A program made the position numbers and the translations under genes. A stretch of DNA of 64,000 nucleotides, from the NCBI RefSeq assembly GCF_022026155.1, contig NZ_CP085041.1:590306-654305 (forward strand), read 5' to 3'. Source of the DNA: Dissulfurimicrobium hydrothermale. Its GTDB lineage: Bacteria; Desulfobacterota; Dissulfuribacteria; Dissulfuribacterales; Sh68. The notes under the pieces were generated by a model. The model did not search any database. It was not told where the DNA came from and saw nothing but the letters and a program-made list of their open reading frames with translations. Shown in pieces: positions 45,766 to 54,853 of this stretch (positions are counted from its first letter, which is position 1; every line of letters starts with the position of its first letter).

Positions 45766-46524
45766 ATGATGTGCCTCCTTTTTTCAAAGATATGGTTGAG
45801 AAACGCCAGGGTCTGGATGAGGCATATCAGGGCGAGCCTCATAGGGAACCTCGGCCAACCCTTCATGTTCCTGCTCGCCATGGGCTATGGCCTCGGGAGG
45901 GAGATACCGGCCATACATGGCCTGAGTTATCTCCAATTCATCGCCCCTGGGCTTGTGACTACGGCGGTCATGTATAGTGCGGCCTTTGAAGCGACTTATG
46001 GGTCCTATACTAGGCTCACAACCCAGCATACTTTTGAGGCCATCCTTATGACGCCTGTGAGCGTAAGCGATCTTGCGGTGGGCGAGGTTATCTGGGGGGC
46101 CACAAAAGGGCTCGTCTCAGGCATTATTATGCTCATTTCGCTGCCACTTTTCGGCGTCTGGCCCTCTCCGTTGGTGTTGGCCCTTATCCCGATTCTGTTT
46201 CTTGAAGGCGTATTCTTCTCCGCCCTTGGGCTCATCACCACCGCCGTGGCTGATAATTATGAATTTTTCAATTACTTCACATCACTTTTGATCACCCCGC
46301 TTTTTCTCTTTTCAGGGGTGTTCTTTCCCATTGATTCCTTGAATCCTGTAGCAAAGGCGGTTTTATTGGCTTTGCCGCTTACACATACTGTAACGTTGGC
46401 AAGGCGGTTTTGTTATGGTGATCTAAGCGGCGGCTGGGCATTAAACCTGTCCGTGATTGCGGCAGCCGCCCTGACGGCCGCCTGGATATCGATTATGCTC
46501 CTGAGGCGCAGGCTTATAAGATGA
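45766..46524 (+). CDS. ABC-2 type transporter, permease (NodJ-like)
   Basis: A 252-residue membrane subunit with six hydrophobic segments. NTFEA-like family wording is replaced by LTTQHTFEAILMTPVSVSDLAVGEVIWGATKG, the characteristic ABC-2 cytoplasmic loop, and the ending segment FLFSGVFFPIDSLNPVAKAVLLALPLTHTV is the conserved signature of the NodJ class. It pairs with the ATPase before it and overlaps tsaE by 4 bp. Confidence 0.92.
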   Translation: MMCLLFSKIWLRNARVWMRHIRASLIGNLGQPFMFLLAMGYGLGREIPAIHGLSYLQFIAPGLVTTAVMYSAAFEATYGSYTRLTTQHTFEAILMTPVSVSDLAVGEVIWGATKGLVSGIIMLISLPLFGVWPSPLVLALIPILFLEGVFFSALGLITTAVADNYEFFNYFTSLLITPLFLFSGVFFPIDSLNPVAKAVLLALPLTHTVTLARRFCYGDLSGGWALNLSVIAAAALTAAWISIMLLRRRLIR

Positions 46525-47033
46525 TATATTTGAGATCAAGTTCCCTGAAAGAGACAAGGCTGCTTGGGCGCTGCCTGGCTAAACTGCTTTTTCCGGGCGA
46601 TGTCGTTCTTCTTTCGGGGGATCTCGGCGCAGGCAAGACTACCCTTGTCAAGGCTGTCTGTTCGGGGCTTGGCATGGATGAACGTCAAGTCACCAGCCCT
46701 ACATTCGCCATAATACACGAATACCGCGCTGCCATGCCGCCAGTTTGCCATGCCGATCTTTACCGACTTGGGCCGGACGTGGATGCCGGGAAGATAGGTC
46801 TTTTGGAATATTTGGGCGGGGAATGGGTGGTGATGATAGAATGGGGCGAATTTTTGGATGATGCGGCCAGAGGAAATGTGCTCAAGATAGACATGAGGTG
46901 GCGCAATGAAACGGCGCGGGATGTGGCGATCGATGGGTTTGGCACTGGCTGGCTGGAGAGGCTCTCAACCCTTGATGCATGTCTGAAAGAGACCAATGTA
47001 ATGGATGCCTTGGAGACTAGAGAGAAAGGATAA
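46521..47033 (+). CDS. tsaE: tRNA threonylcarbamoyladenosine biosynthesis protein TsaE
   Basis: A P-loop ATPase of 170 residues required with TsaB, TsaC and TsaD for the t6A37 modification of ANN-decoding tRNAs. Walker A LSGDLGAGKTTLVKAV, SPTFAIIHEY, CHADLYRL and VVMIEWGEFL follow the family order. Overlap of the ABC permease stop by 4 bp suggests one transcript. TsaB and TsaD are not in the window. Confidence 0.93.
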   Translation: MIYLRSSSLKETRLLGRCLAKLLFPGDVVLLSGDLGAGKTTLVKAVCSGLGMDERQVTSPTFAIIHEYRAAMPPVCHADLYRLGPDVDAGKIGLLEYLGGEWVVMIEWGEFLDDAARGNVLKIDMRWRNETARDVAIDGFGTGWLERLSTLDACLKETNVMDALETREKG

Positions 47034-47038
47034 TCAAT

Positions 47039-48610
47039 ATGACAAAGGAACCTGTTTGGCTTGGGGCTATGCTTGATCCGACGACCTATCCGCACCCAGT
47101 GGATGAGGTGAGGCTCGTCCAGACCCATATTTCATGGGTTTTTTTGGCCGGAGAAAGGGTTTATAAGGTCAAAAAACCAGTGGATTTCGGTTTTTTGGAC
47201 TTCACGACGATTGAAAAACGGCATCATTTCTGCCTTGAAGAACTTCGGCTGAACCGGCGTCTTGCCCCTCAAATCTATCTCGACGTCTGGCCGATCACAT
47301 CTGAAAATGGGTCGATTCATCTGAACGGTCCAGGTCTTCCTGTGGAATGGGCGGTTGTCATGGCCCGTATGCCGGAATCGGGTATGATGCCCCACCTGAT
47401 CGAGGAAGATGCCCTTGAGAAAGAAGATGTGGACGAGATAGCCGAAAGGCTTGCGCCGTTTTATCTCCAGGCAGAAGGGGGCGAATATGTCAGACACTTC
47501 GGCGGCATCGAGACTATAATCCAAAATACGGAGGAGAATTTTGAACAGACGATGCCTTTTGTGGGAGATATCATAGACAAGGACGCCTATGAACATATTA
47601 CTAGATACACAAGATTGTTTATAAACAAAGGGTTGTATATCTTTAAAAAAAGGGTGGACGGCGGTTGGATCAGGGAGGGACATGGGGACCTTTATTCGAC
47701 CAATATCTGTTTTGATAAGCAAAAAAACGAAATCTATATCTTCGACTGTATTGAATTCAATGAGCGCTTCAGGTGCGGCGATGTGGCATCAGACGCCGCA
47801 TTTTTGGCCATGGACTTGGATTATCACGGCCTTCCACATCTTGGGAACCGCTTTGCCCGGGTCTTTTCAGAAGAGATGGGCGACAAGGATCTTTTCAGCG
47901 TGCTTGACTTCTATAAGTGTTACCGCGCCTATGTTAGGGGTAAAATTGGTTGTTTTACATGGGCCTCTAAAGGGGTGGACGAGACGGCTAGGGAAAGGGC
48001 CAGGCTGGAGGCCGAGCACTATTTTAAGCTTGCCTTGAGGTACGCCGGCGGCTTGGCAAGGCCCATTTTATATATCTTTTTCGGACCGCCGGGCAGTGGT
48101 AAAAGTACGGTCTCAACGGCCTGGGCCAGGGCGTTGGATATCCCCGTCTATAATTCCGACAGAGTGAGAAAAGAGGTGGTTTTGAAGATACCCGCCACTG
48201 AAAAGCGTATCGAGCCTGTGGGTGAAGGAATCTACGACCAGCGGACGACCGAAAGGACCTACAGGGCACTGGCTAGGCTTGGAGCAATGCATCTTATGCA
48301 GGGCGGATCCGTAGTGCTTGACGCAACTTACAAAGACGAAAAGGAGCGCCGCCGCATCTTTGAGGTCGCCAAAGAGGCTGGTGCGGATGTCAAATTTATA
48401 CTCTGCACATGTCCTGAGGACGAGATAAGGCGCAGGCTCTTTGAGAGGGCAGGAGACAAAGGACAGGTATCAGATGGCAGGTGGGAGATATATCTCGCAC
48501 AGAGGGGTTTGTTTATGCCAGAAGCCCTTAAAGACGTGGACGCCTATGAGTTGAATACCATAAGGCCTGTCGATGCAGCGGTTGCCGAACTTTACGACAG
48601 ATTGAAGTGA
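47039..48610 (+). CDS. Aminoglycoside-phosphotransferase-like / AAA_33 P-loop kinase fusion
   Basis: A 523-residue protein of two parts. The N-terminal half (about 20-330) resembles APH-type kinases: VYKVKKPVDFGFLDF, GHGDLYSTNICF (Brenner-like motif with the catalytic Asp) and IFDCIEFNERFRCGDVASDAAFLAMDL. The C-terminal part has Walker A FFGPPGSGKST, VYNSDRVRKEVV and VVLDATYKDEKERRRIF. Such fusions are widespread and annotated as AAA-family ATPases of unknown substrate; antibiotic resistance is not implied. It follows tsaE by 5 bp. Confidence 0.85.
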   Translation: MTKEPVWLGAMLDPTTYPHPVDEVRLVQTHISWVFLAGERVYKVKKPVDFGFLDFTTIEKRHHFCLEELRLNRRLAPQIYLDVWPITSENGSIHLNGPGLPVEWAVVMARMPESGMMPHLIEEDALEKEDVDEIAERLAPFYLQAEGGEYVRHFGGIETIIQNTEENFEQTMPFVGDIIDKDAYEHITRYTRLFINKGLYIFKKRVDGGWIREGHGDLYSTNICFDKQKNEIYIFDCIEFNERFRCGDVASDAAFLAMDLDYHGLPHLGNRFARVFSEEMGDKDLFSVLDFYKCYRAYVRGKIGCFTWASKGVDETARERARLEAEHYFKLALRYAGGLARPILYIFFGPPGSGKSTVSTAWARALDIPVYNSDRVRKEVVLKIPATEKRIEPVGEGIYDQRTTERTYRALARLGAMHLMQGGSVVLDATYKDEKERRRIFEVAKEAGADVKFILCTCPEDEIRRRLFERAGDKGQVSDGRWEIYLAQRGLFMPEALKDVDAYELNTIRPVDAAVAELYDRLK

Positions 48611-48646
48611 TTCTCGCCGGCTCTCTTGTTTGTTTCAGTGAGCCCG

Positions 48647-49285
48647 TCAAGGTCTGACCACGGCTGATGGACAGAGTTCCTTTACAGGGCATTTGGCGCA
48701 CAACGGTTTTCTTGCGTTGCATATGTTTCTGCCGTGTTCGATCAGTACATATGAGATCACGCCCCATTGGTCTTTGGGTATGATCCGCATTAGGTCTCGT
48801 TCTATCTTGATCGGGTCCTTTTCCCTTGTAAGACCTAGCCTCATTGCAAGACGTTTTACGTGGGTATCCACCGCTATGCCCGCTATGACTCCGTAGACGT
48901 TATAAAGTATGATATTTGCGCTCTTGCGGGCCACGCCAGGAAGCCTCGTAATCCCTTCCATAGTATCTGGGATGTGGCCGTTGTATTCCTCCACAATGAG
49001 CCGTGCCGCTTCTTTTATATTCCTTGCCTTGTTTCTGAAGAAACCGGTCGGCCTTATGATTTTTTCTATATCCTCGACCGGCGCCTCGGCCATGGCCTTT
49101 GGATTGGGAAAGCGGGCGAACAGATGGGGCGTGACCTCGTTGACCCTTACATCGGTACACTGGGCTGAGAGGATAACTGCCACAAGGAGCTCAAAAGGAT
49201 CTTTGTATTTAAGTGCTATTCCGGCCCTTGGATAGACGCTGTTAAGGATGTTTATGACCTTTTTAATCCTTTCTTTTTCGACCAT
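48647..49285 (-). CDS. nth: Endonuclease III (DNA glycosylase/AP lyase)
   Basis: Base-excision repair enzyme that removes oxidised pyrimidines. The 212-residue protein has the helix-hairpin-helix LPGVARKSANIIL with the catalytic Lys, the catalytic Asp in IAVDTHVKRL, and the C-terminal [4Fe-4S] cluster CNARKPLCAKCPVKELC (C-X6-C-X2-C-X5-C). One departure from the norm is Ala in place of the second Gly of the hairpin (PGVA for PGVG). It converges on the preceding plus-strand gene. Confidence 0.95.
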   Translation of the reverse strand: MVEKERIKKVINILNSVYPRAGIALKYKDPFELLVAVILSAQCTDVRVNEVTPHLFARFPNPKAMAEAPVEDIEKIIRPTGFFRNKARNIKEAARLIVEEYNGHIPDTMEGITRLPGVARKSANIILYNVYGVIAGIAVDTHVKRLAMRLGLTREKDPIKIERDLMRIIPKDQWGVISYVLIEHGRNICNARKPLCAKCPVKELCPSAVVRP

Positions 49286-49300
49286 GACAACCGCCTTTAT

Positions 49301-50386
49301 TTATACATACGATTTTTTGAACACTACATACCCTGCTCCTGCAAATACAATGTGCGTCATAAGCGCGGCAAGTAGTGGCGGCATGACGGATGTCTTCGCT
49401 AGGGTTATAAAAAAGTCCCAGGAGACCAAGGCGGCAAAGCTGAGTGTCAGTCCCAGACCAAGCCCAACGGCCATCGAGCCTTTCCCCTGTCTGAAGAGGA
49501 TCGTCATCCCCAACCAGAGAAGGGTGACACCCAAAAATGGATAGAGAATCTGGGCCCAAAACGCCGTCTCCTGTTCGTCTGCAGGATAGCCTGAGGCCTT
49601 AAGTCTCAGGATGTTTTTAAAAAGGGAGAGTATATCCACCTTTGATGGAGGTGTTTGGATGGCCGTAAATTCCTCTGGTCCTTCTTCAAACTTCATCTCT
49701 TTTGAGCTGAAAATCTGTACGGAGATGTTACCATCAGACCGTCCTTGAGTCCTTGTCTTTATGAATCCGTTGGAAAAGGTCCATATCCCTTTGGAATACC
49801 TTGCCTTTTCGGCGCCGATGAGTCGGACGAGGCCATATTTGTCGTCAAAATTGATTATGTAGACATCCTTGAGTGTCTTGGCATTTGAATCCAGCAGCTC
49901 CGCTGTCCAGATGGTCCTTCCACTGCGGTAAAATAACCTGTTTTCCTTAAGCATCCCTTTCAGGGGTTCTTTTTTTACCTTCGTTTGCCACAGTACGTCG
50001 GCGCTGCGCGTCATTTTCGGGATGAATATAGTTTGGGCCACCAACATTGCAAATGAGACAACAGCGGCAAAGAATAAAAAACAGCGGATTATCTTCAAGA
50101 CGCTGATCCCGATGGATCTCATGGCGATTATTTCGTTGCGTCTTGCAAGGAGCATCACAGCGAGAAGGCCAGACATCATTGCTGCGACCGGGGCGAGTTC
50201 GAAGATCGTTTTGGGCGTGATGAGCAGAAAATACAGGGCGCCCGTTTTGAAGGGTACGCCGGCTTCAATAATATTGTTGAGCCGTTCTGCTATTTCAACT
50301 AGAAGATAGGTGCCGGTAAGGCCCGGCATGATCAAAACAAACATGTTAAAAAAGTGACGTAGCAGATAGCGGCTGAATATGCCCAT
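49301..50386 (-). CDS. lptG: LPS export ABC transporter permease LptG
   Basis: Inner-membrane permease of the LptB2FG complex that extracts LPS and drives it along the Lpt bridge. The 361-residue protein has three N-terminal helices (FNMFVLIMPGLTGTYLLV, ALYFLLITPKTIFELAPVAAMMSGLLAVMLL, CFLFFAAVVSFAMLV), a periplasmic jellyroll domain and three C-terminal helices. It starts 3 bp after lptF. Which of the two is F or G is based on order and on the N-terminal MGIFSRYLLRHFF pattern. Confidence 0.9.
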   Translation of the reverse strand: MGIFSRYLLRHFFNMFVLIMPGLTGTYLLVEIAERLNNIIEAGVPFKTGALYFLLITPKTIFELAPVAAMMSGLLAVMLLARRNEIIAMRSIGISVLKIIRCFLFFAAVVSFAMLVAQTIFIPKMTRSADVLWQTKVKKEPLKGMLKENRLFYRSGRTIWTAELLDSNAKTLKDVYIINFDDKYGLVRLIGAEKARYSKGIWTFSNGFIKTRTQGRSDGNISVQIFSSKEMKFEEGPEEFTAIQTPPSKVDILSLFKNILRLKASGYPADEQETAFWAQILYPFLGVTLLWLGMTILFRQGKGSMAVGLGLGLTLSFAALVSWDFFITLAKTSVMPPLLAALMTHIVFAGAGYVVFKKSYV

Positions 50387-50389
50387 TCG

Positions 50390-51490
50390 TTAATCCTTTA
50401 TGGCGCCTTTTCTGTCAAACAGCCAGAGCGTGGCAGCTGTGATACATAAAAAAACGGCATTCGGCAGAAACAGACTCAAGAAGGGCGGTGTTAGCCCTGT
50501 TTCGGCAAGATTGGCCATGGAGATCATGAGCGTATAGTAGGTAAGAAACGCGGTCAAGCTCAGAGCTATGCCTCCTGAAAGTCCGGAGCGGCCGAAGAAT
50601 ACCCCGAGCGGCGCGGCCATGATGCCCAATATCAACGTCCCAAAAGGCAGGGCCAGCCGCTCATAGAATTCCGTCAGATATGATAAGTTGTCATCTTTTG
50701 TATTTTTGGGGTTGTTTATCTCCTTCCATAGCTTGTCGATGCTCAGATCGCCGCGCGATGGCTCGTAAGCGCCTTCGGCGAGCCTAAGCCTTAATGTATA
50801 GTCCTTGAACTCCATAGTATCGGTATCTTTATAGTCGTGGCCGGTCATATTTAATATGCCGTTGGTCAATCGCAGCGCTGCTTCCTTGCCGCCGGGGGCC
50901 ACCAGTATCTCGCCGTGCCCGGCGAGTATCTGGCTCGTCGCCCCCTGTTTGCGCGAGTCCCATATGAATATCCCGTCAAGGCTTTTACCGCCGTTTGCAG
51001 TCTTGTCTGCATATATCGTAAGGCCTTTGATGGGCGTGAAAAAGGTCTTTTCGGGTACGCCCCTTGCGAGTGCAAGTTGGGTCAGCTCGATAAGGAAGAT
51101 CTTCGAGGCCATTTTCGACTTGGGGAGTACGTAGCTTGATATAAAAAGCCCTGCAACAAAGGCAGTAAGTACTACCAGGGATACGGGGATCAGCATCTTT
51201 CTTGGGGTGATACCGCAGGCAAAGAGGGCTAGTGCCTCACTATCCCTTGAGAGGCGTAGAAATCCTAGGAGCACACCAAGGACAGTGGCCATGGGTAGGA
51301 CAAACGCCCAAAATGTAGGCAGGATCAAGGCTACAAACCTGAGCATGTCTTTAAACCCTATGCCGGCCCTTAGGATTGGTTCGAACAGGGGAAGAAGGCG
51401 ACCCAGGAGCAGAAGCGCATTGAGGGCGCTGAAGGCGAGGACGAATGGTATGAGCATTTCTTTGAGAAGCATTCTTGTTAGGATTGACAC
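50390..51490 (-). CDS. lptF: LPS export ABC transporter permease LptF
   Basis: Partner permease to LptG. A GTG at 51490 gives the family-like beginning (V/M)SILTRMLLKEMLIPFVLAF and a 366-residue product; GGAGA lies about 12 bp before it. The much longer frame to 51745 overlaps the dehydrogenase gene and shows no homology. Helices ALNALLLLGRLLPLF, LRFVALILPTFWAFVLPMATVLGVLLGFL and VSLVVLTAFVAGLFISSYVL precede the jellyroll; FGTLILGIMAAPLGVFFG is the conserved C-terminal segment. Confidence 0.88.
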   Translation of the reverse strand: MSILTRMLLKEMLIPFVLAFSALNALLLLGRLLPLFEPILRAGIGFKDMLRFVALILPTFWAFVLPMATVLGVLLGFLRLSRDSEALALFACGITPRKMLIPVSLVVLTAFVAGLFISSYVLPKSKMASKIFLIELTQLALARGVPEKTFFTPIKGLTIYADKTANGGKSLDGIFIWDSRKQGATSQILAGHGEILVAPGGKEAALRLTNGILNMTGHDYKDTDTMEFKDYTLRLRLAEGAYEPSRGDLSIDKLWKEINNPKNTKDDNLSYLTEFYERLALPFGTLILGIMAAPLGVFFGRSGLSGGIALSLTAFLTYYTLMISMANLAETGLTPPFLSLFLPNAVFLCITAATLWLFDRKGAIKD

Positions 51491-51519
51491 GGTTAGGATC
51501 TGATCTCCAATCTGTTCTT

Positions 51520-53145
51520 TTATAAGATGAAATCGGTCGAGAGAAAACCGGACAGGCGTTTTCTGACTATCTCGCTTATGATGTTCTTGTTCAGTTCCTC
51601 CGCCTTTGCGGCCACAAGTGTACGGATGGAAAAGGTCCTCAGGGCGTCGGAGACCGAGAGTGTGCCGACAGCCGAGTCCTTTCGACCTGCAAATGGGAAT
51701 GTGTCTGGTCCGCGTTGGCACTGACTGTTTATGTTGACACGGCAAACTTGATTTGCCAACGGATCGATCAGCCCGGCCAGTTCTTCTGGGTTACTGCCAA
51801 ATATACTCACCTGCTGGCCGTATCTGGAGGCCTCCATATAGCCTATCGGTTCTGATATATCGTCAAATGGGACGACGGGCACAATCGGGCCGAATTGCTC
51901 TTCGGTATAGAGACGCATCTTTTTTGTGACCGGATAGACCACAGCCGGTTCAAAAAAGGTCTTTACAGTCTTTCCGCCGCCATGGTTCAGGACCCTTGCG
52001 CCAAATGCCTCAGCGTCGTCTATCAACTCTGTGAGGTACTCGATTTTTCCTTTTTCAGGAAGTGGGGTTATGAACACATCGTCTTCCCATGGCATGCCCC
52101 TTTTCATGCCGCCTAAGACGTTAAGGAACCGTCCCAGAAACTCGTCGACTATGTCTTTTTGCACGAAGATGATCTTCAGTGCCGTACAACGTTGGCCGTT
52201 GAAGGAAAGGCTACCAGAGATACACTCCCTCACCGCAAGATCCATATCTGCATCAGGCAACACTATTGCCGGATTTTTGGCCTCCAGACCCAGGGCCAGC
52301 CTGAGTCTGTGTGGCTTAGGATGTTCTTTGTAGAGGGCGTTCGCAGCCTTGCTTGTACCGATGAAGGCCAGGGCGTCTATCTTCCCTGTGTGGAGAAGCG
52401 GAGGGGCAATGGATCGGCCTTTGCCGTAGATGGTGTTTATGACACCAGGCGGGAAAGACTCCCTGAAGTCCTCCAGAAGAGGCGAAAACAGCAGGACCCC
52501 GTAACGTGGCGGCTTTAAGATAACGGTATTGCCCATGATTAAGGCGGGGATCAATGTTGCGAATGTCTCGTTCAGGGGGTAGTTGTAAGGGCCCATACAA
52601 AGGACGACGCCCAGCGGCGCCCTTCTTATCTGGGCGATTATGCCCTGTTCTATGACAAAGCGCGATGAGACCCTGTCCAAATCTTTCAATGCATCTATAG
52701 TATTGGTGATGTATTCAATGGTGCGGTCGAATTCCTGTTCGGATCCGGCCAGTGACTTTCCTGTTTCCCACATAAGGAGACGTGTCACCTCATCACGGCG
52801 TTTTTTAATCCGGCTGGCAAAGGTTTGTACATGGGAGATACGTTCCGCAACAGTCATGGTCGGCCAATGCCCCCTGCCGTTTTCATAGGCCCTAAGTGCC
52901 GCGTCAAGGGCCTGGAGCGCATCAGATTCTTCCATAAGGGGATAGCTTCCTAAGCGTACCTGTTGCATGTTCCATCCATTTTTTATACAGACAGGGGAAT
53001 AGACGTCTTCCACAGGGCCGTTCCACCGTCTCATCTCGCCGTATATTAGATAGGTTCGTTGTTCGATGGGGACGTCCAAGCGGTGGCGTTCCGGGATGTC
53101 CGCCTGGGTCGGAAAGATAGAATCAATGTCTGTTTGGGTTTTCAT
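51520..53145 (-). CDS. gapN: Aldehyde dehydrogenase, GapN-like (NADP-dependent glyceraldehyde-3-phosphate dehydrogenase type)
   Basis: A 541-residue NAD(P)-dependent dehydrogenase that would oxidise glyceraldehyde 3-phosphate directly to 3-phosphoglycerate without ATP. It shows GVVLCMGPYNYPLNETFATLIPALIMGNTVILKPP (coenzyme site), the catalytic Glu in LGLEAKNPAIVL and Cys in FNGQRCTALK, TEEQFGPIVPVVPF and the ending RVNINSQCQRGPDTFPFAGRKDSAVGT that is characteristic of GapN-type enzymes. About 70 N-terminal residues precede the usual start. It ends 29 bp ahead of lptF. Substrate specificity is inferred. Confidence 0.85.
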   Translation of the reverse strand: MKTQTDIDSIFPTQADIPERHRLDVPIEQRTYLIYGEMRRWNGPVEDVYSPVCIKNGWNMQQVRLGSYPLMEESDALQALDAALRAYENGRGHWPTMTVAERISHVQTFASRIKKRRDEVTRLLMWETGKSLAGSEQEFDRTIEYITNTIDALKDLDRVSSRFVIEQGIIAQIRRAPLGVVLCMGPYNYPLNETFATLIPALIMGNTVILKPPRYGVLLFSPLLEDFRESFPPGVINTIYGKGRSIAPPLLHTGKIDALAFIGTSKAANALYKEHPKPHRLRLALGLEAKNPAIVLPDADMDLAVRECISGSLSFNGQRCTALKIIFVQKDIVDEFLGRFLNVLGGMKRGMPWEDDVFITPLPEKGKIEYLTELIDDAEAFGARVLNHGGGKTVKTFFEPAVVYPVTKKMRLYTEEQFGPIVPVVPFDDISEPIGYMEASRYGQQVSIFGSNPEELAGLIDPLANQVCRVNINSQCQRGPDTFPFAGRKDSAVGTLSVSDALRTFSIRTLVAAKAEELNKNIISEIVRKRLSGFLSTDFIL

Positions 53146-53430
53146 GCTATCACTGTGTCCTTTCTCGTAGGCGACGTCGGATATTGTATACAGTTATATA
53201 GTTCGATTGGTGGTCTAGCTGTTCACCATCGTCTAGTACTTTTATCATTTCATCAAGGCAAATACAATCGGTCAAATCCGGACGATACCAGGGTTAGGGT
53301 AGCAAGATAGCTGTTTTTATCATTAAATATCTATACGGATAACTTGTGTAGTTTCAGTCTATGTTATTGAAGCAGGAGCGAAGGGTGCAGTTATCTTTGG
53401 ACCAGCGAATATTCTTGTTTCAATTCGTTC

Positions 53431-53801
53431 GTTTCAATCCACGCTCCCCGGACGGGGAGCGACAATATAAAGACCGACCGGTTGAGGAGATTGCAGGGGT
53501 TTCAATCCACGCTCCCCGGACGGGGAGCGACATTTCCAATACAGCATACGCCAGGGAAGAAGAGTCGTTTCAATCCACGCTCCCCGGACGGGGAGCGACC
53601 GGATATCGTTTGCCAGTATCGCCGACATGTTCAAGTTTCAATCCACGCTCCCCGGACGGGGAGCGACAGATGACTGCATACCAGGCCAGGCTCTTCGAGC
53701 GGTTTCAATCCACGCTCCCCGGACGGGGAGCGACCGGCGCGGTAGTCCGGGTCTGTGGGGTCAGAGGCGTTTCAATCCACGCTCCCCGGACGGGGAGCGA
53801 C
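53431..53801 (-). CRISPR. Type I-C CRISPR array, six repeats, five spacers
   Basis: Six identical 33-bp repeats at 53431, 53499, 53567, 53635, 53702 and 53769 (starts). On the plus strand each begins GTTTCAATCCACGC and ends CGGGGAGCGAC; on the minus strand it begins GTCGCTCCCCG and ends GGATTGAAAC, the usual I-C orientation with an internal CGCTCCCCG/CGGGGAGCG hairpin. Spacers are 35, 35, 35, 34 and 34 bp. The leader is on the high-coordinate side next to cas2, so transcription should run leftward and the newest spacer is 53735-53768. No repeat is degenerate, even at the trailer end. Confidence 0.97.
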
Positions 53802-53961
53802 CGCAACATCTGGTTGTTTACAGATATTGCACTACTATTATTAGATGTAATAGTTTTTTAAATTTACCATAAATTGCGATTTGTGTCGAATTATTTGATT
53901 GTCAAAGAGCAATTTTCCTGCGAACCCATTAGAGATTTTATGTTCGCTTGGGGTTCGCGGT
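53802..53961 (-). promoter_or_regulatory. CRISPR leader
   Basis: About 160 bp of A/T-rich sequence between the last repeat and cas2. It should contain the array promoter and the spacer-integration signals. A perfect 8-bp inverted repeat, GCGAACCC (53920-53927) and GGGTTCGC (53951-53958), lies at its cas2 end and could be a terminator-like hairpin for the cas transcript or a protein site. Confidence 0.7.
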
Positions 53962-54252
53962 TCAAGTAATCAGCGTCCCTTCCAGGTCTAGAGACGGTTT
54001 TGCTCCCACATGTTCCACTCGCCTGCGCCACTCATTACCCAGGTAGTAGTAGCGCAGGCTGTCTTTCTCCTTGTCAATCAATTTTTCCAGCCCGGCCTGC
54101 AGTAATTTCAGCCGTGCCGGGTCAATGATGCATTCAAAGACCGAGTTTTGCACGCGCTGACCATAATCCTGGCAGGCTTTAGCCACCTTGCGCAGGCGTT
54201 TTTTACCGGCCTCCGTTTCAGTATTGACATCATAGGTTATGAGCACCATCAT
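53962..54252 (-). CDS. cas2: CRISPR-associated endoribonuclease/adaptation protein Cas2
   Basis: A 96-residue Cas2 of the I-C type, scaffold of the Cas1-Cas2 integrase. The ferredoxin-like fold begins MMVLITYDVNTETEAGKKRLRKVAKACQDYG with the conserved Asp8, followed by QNSVFECIIDPARL and YYYLGNEWRRRVEHVG. It is the gene nearest the leader and array. A short Cmr1-like fragment lies just upstream, separating it from cas1. Confidence 0.96.
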   Translation of the reverse strand: MMVLITYDVNTETEAGKKRLRKVAKACQDYGQRVQNSVFECIIDPARLKLLQAGLEKLIDKEKDSLRYYYLGNEWRRRVEHVGAKPSLDLEGTLIT

Positions 54253-54266
54253 AGCTGCGCCGCCTT

Positions 54267-54626
<360 letters not shown>

Positions 54627-54672
54627 TCAATTATCGCATAATTTTCTGAAGGTGTCATGCAAGAACGGTGGT

Positions 54673-54795
54673 TTTTCGCTTGAAGCAATCTCCTGCTGTC
54701 ATCATGTCATTGCGAGACCTGCGGAGCAGGGCGAAGCAATCTTCAGTTTTTGGGAGATTGTTTTGTCGTCGCTTTGCTCTTTCTTGCAACGACAT
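54673..54795. repeat. REP/MITE-like palindromic element between cas1 and the Cmr1-like fragment
   Basis: A half copy (CGCTTGAAGCAATCTCCTG, from 54678) is followed by a fuller copy starting ATGTCATTGCGAGACCTGCGG at 54704 and ending GCAACGACAT at 54795, which can fold back on itself. It has diverged more than the other copies. Confidence 0.7.
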
Positions 54796-54853
54796 TTGTT
54801 CGACATGTCGTTGCAAGCATATAAATAAAATTAACAGCCTTATAATGACATGC

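Noticed and set aside
53361-53873. Open frames of 60-170 codons across the CRISPR array on both strands
   Set aside because: They translate the 33-bp repeats in successive frames and have no coding features.
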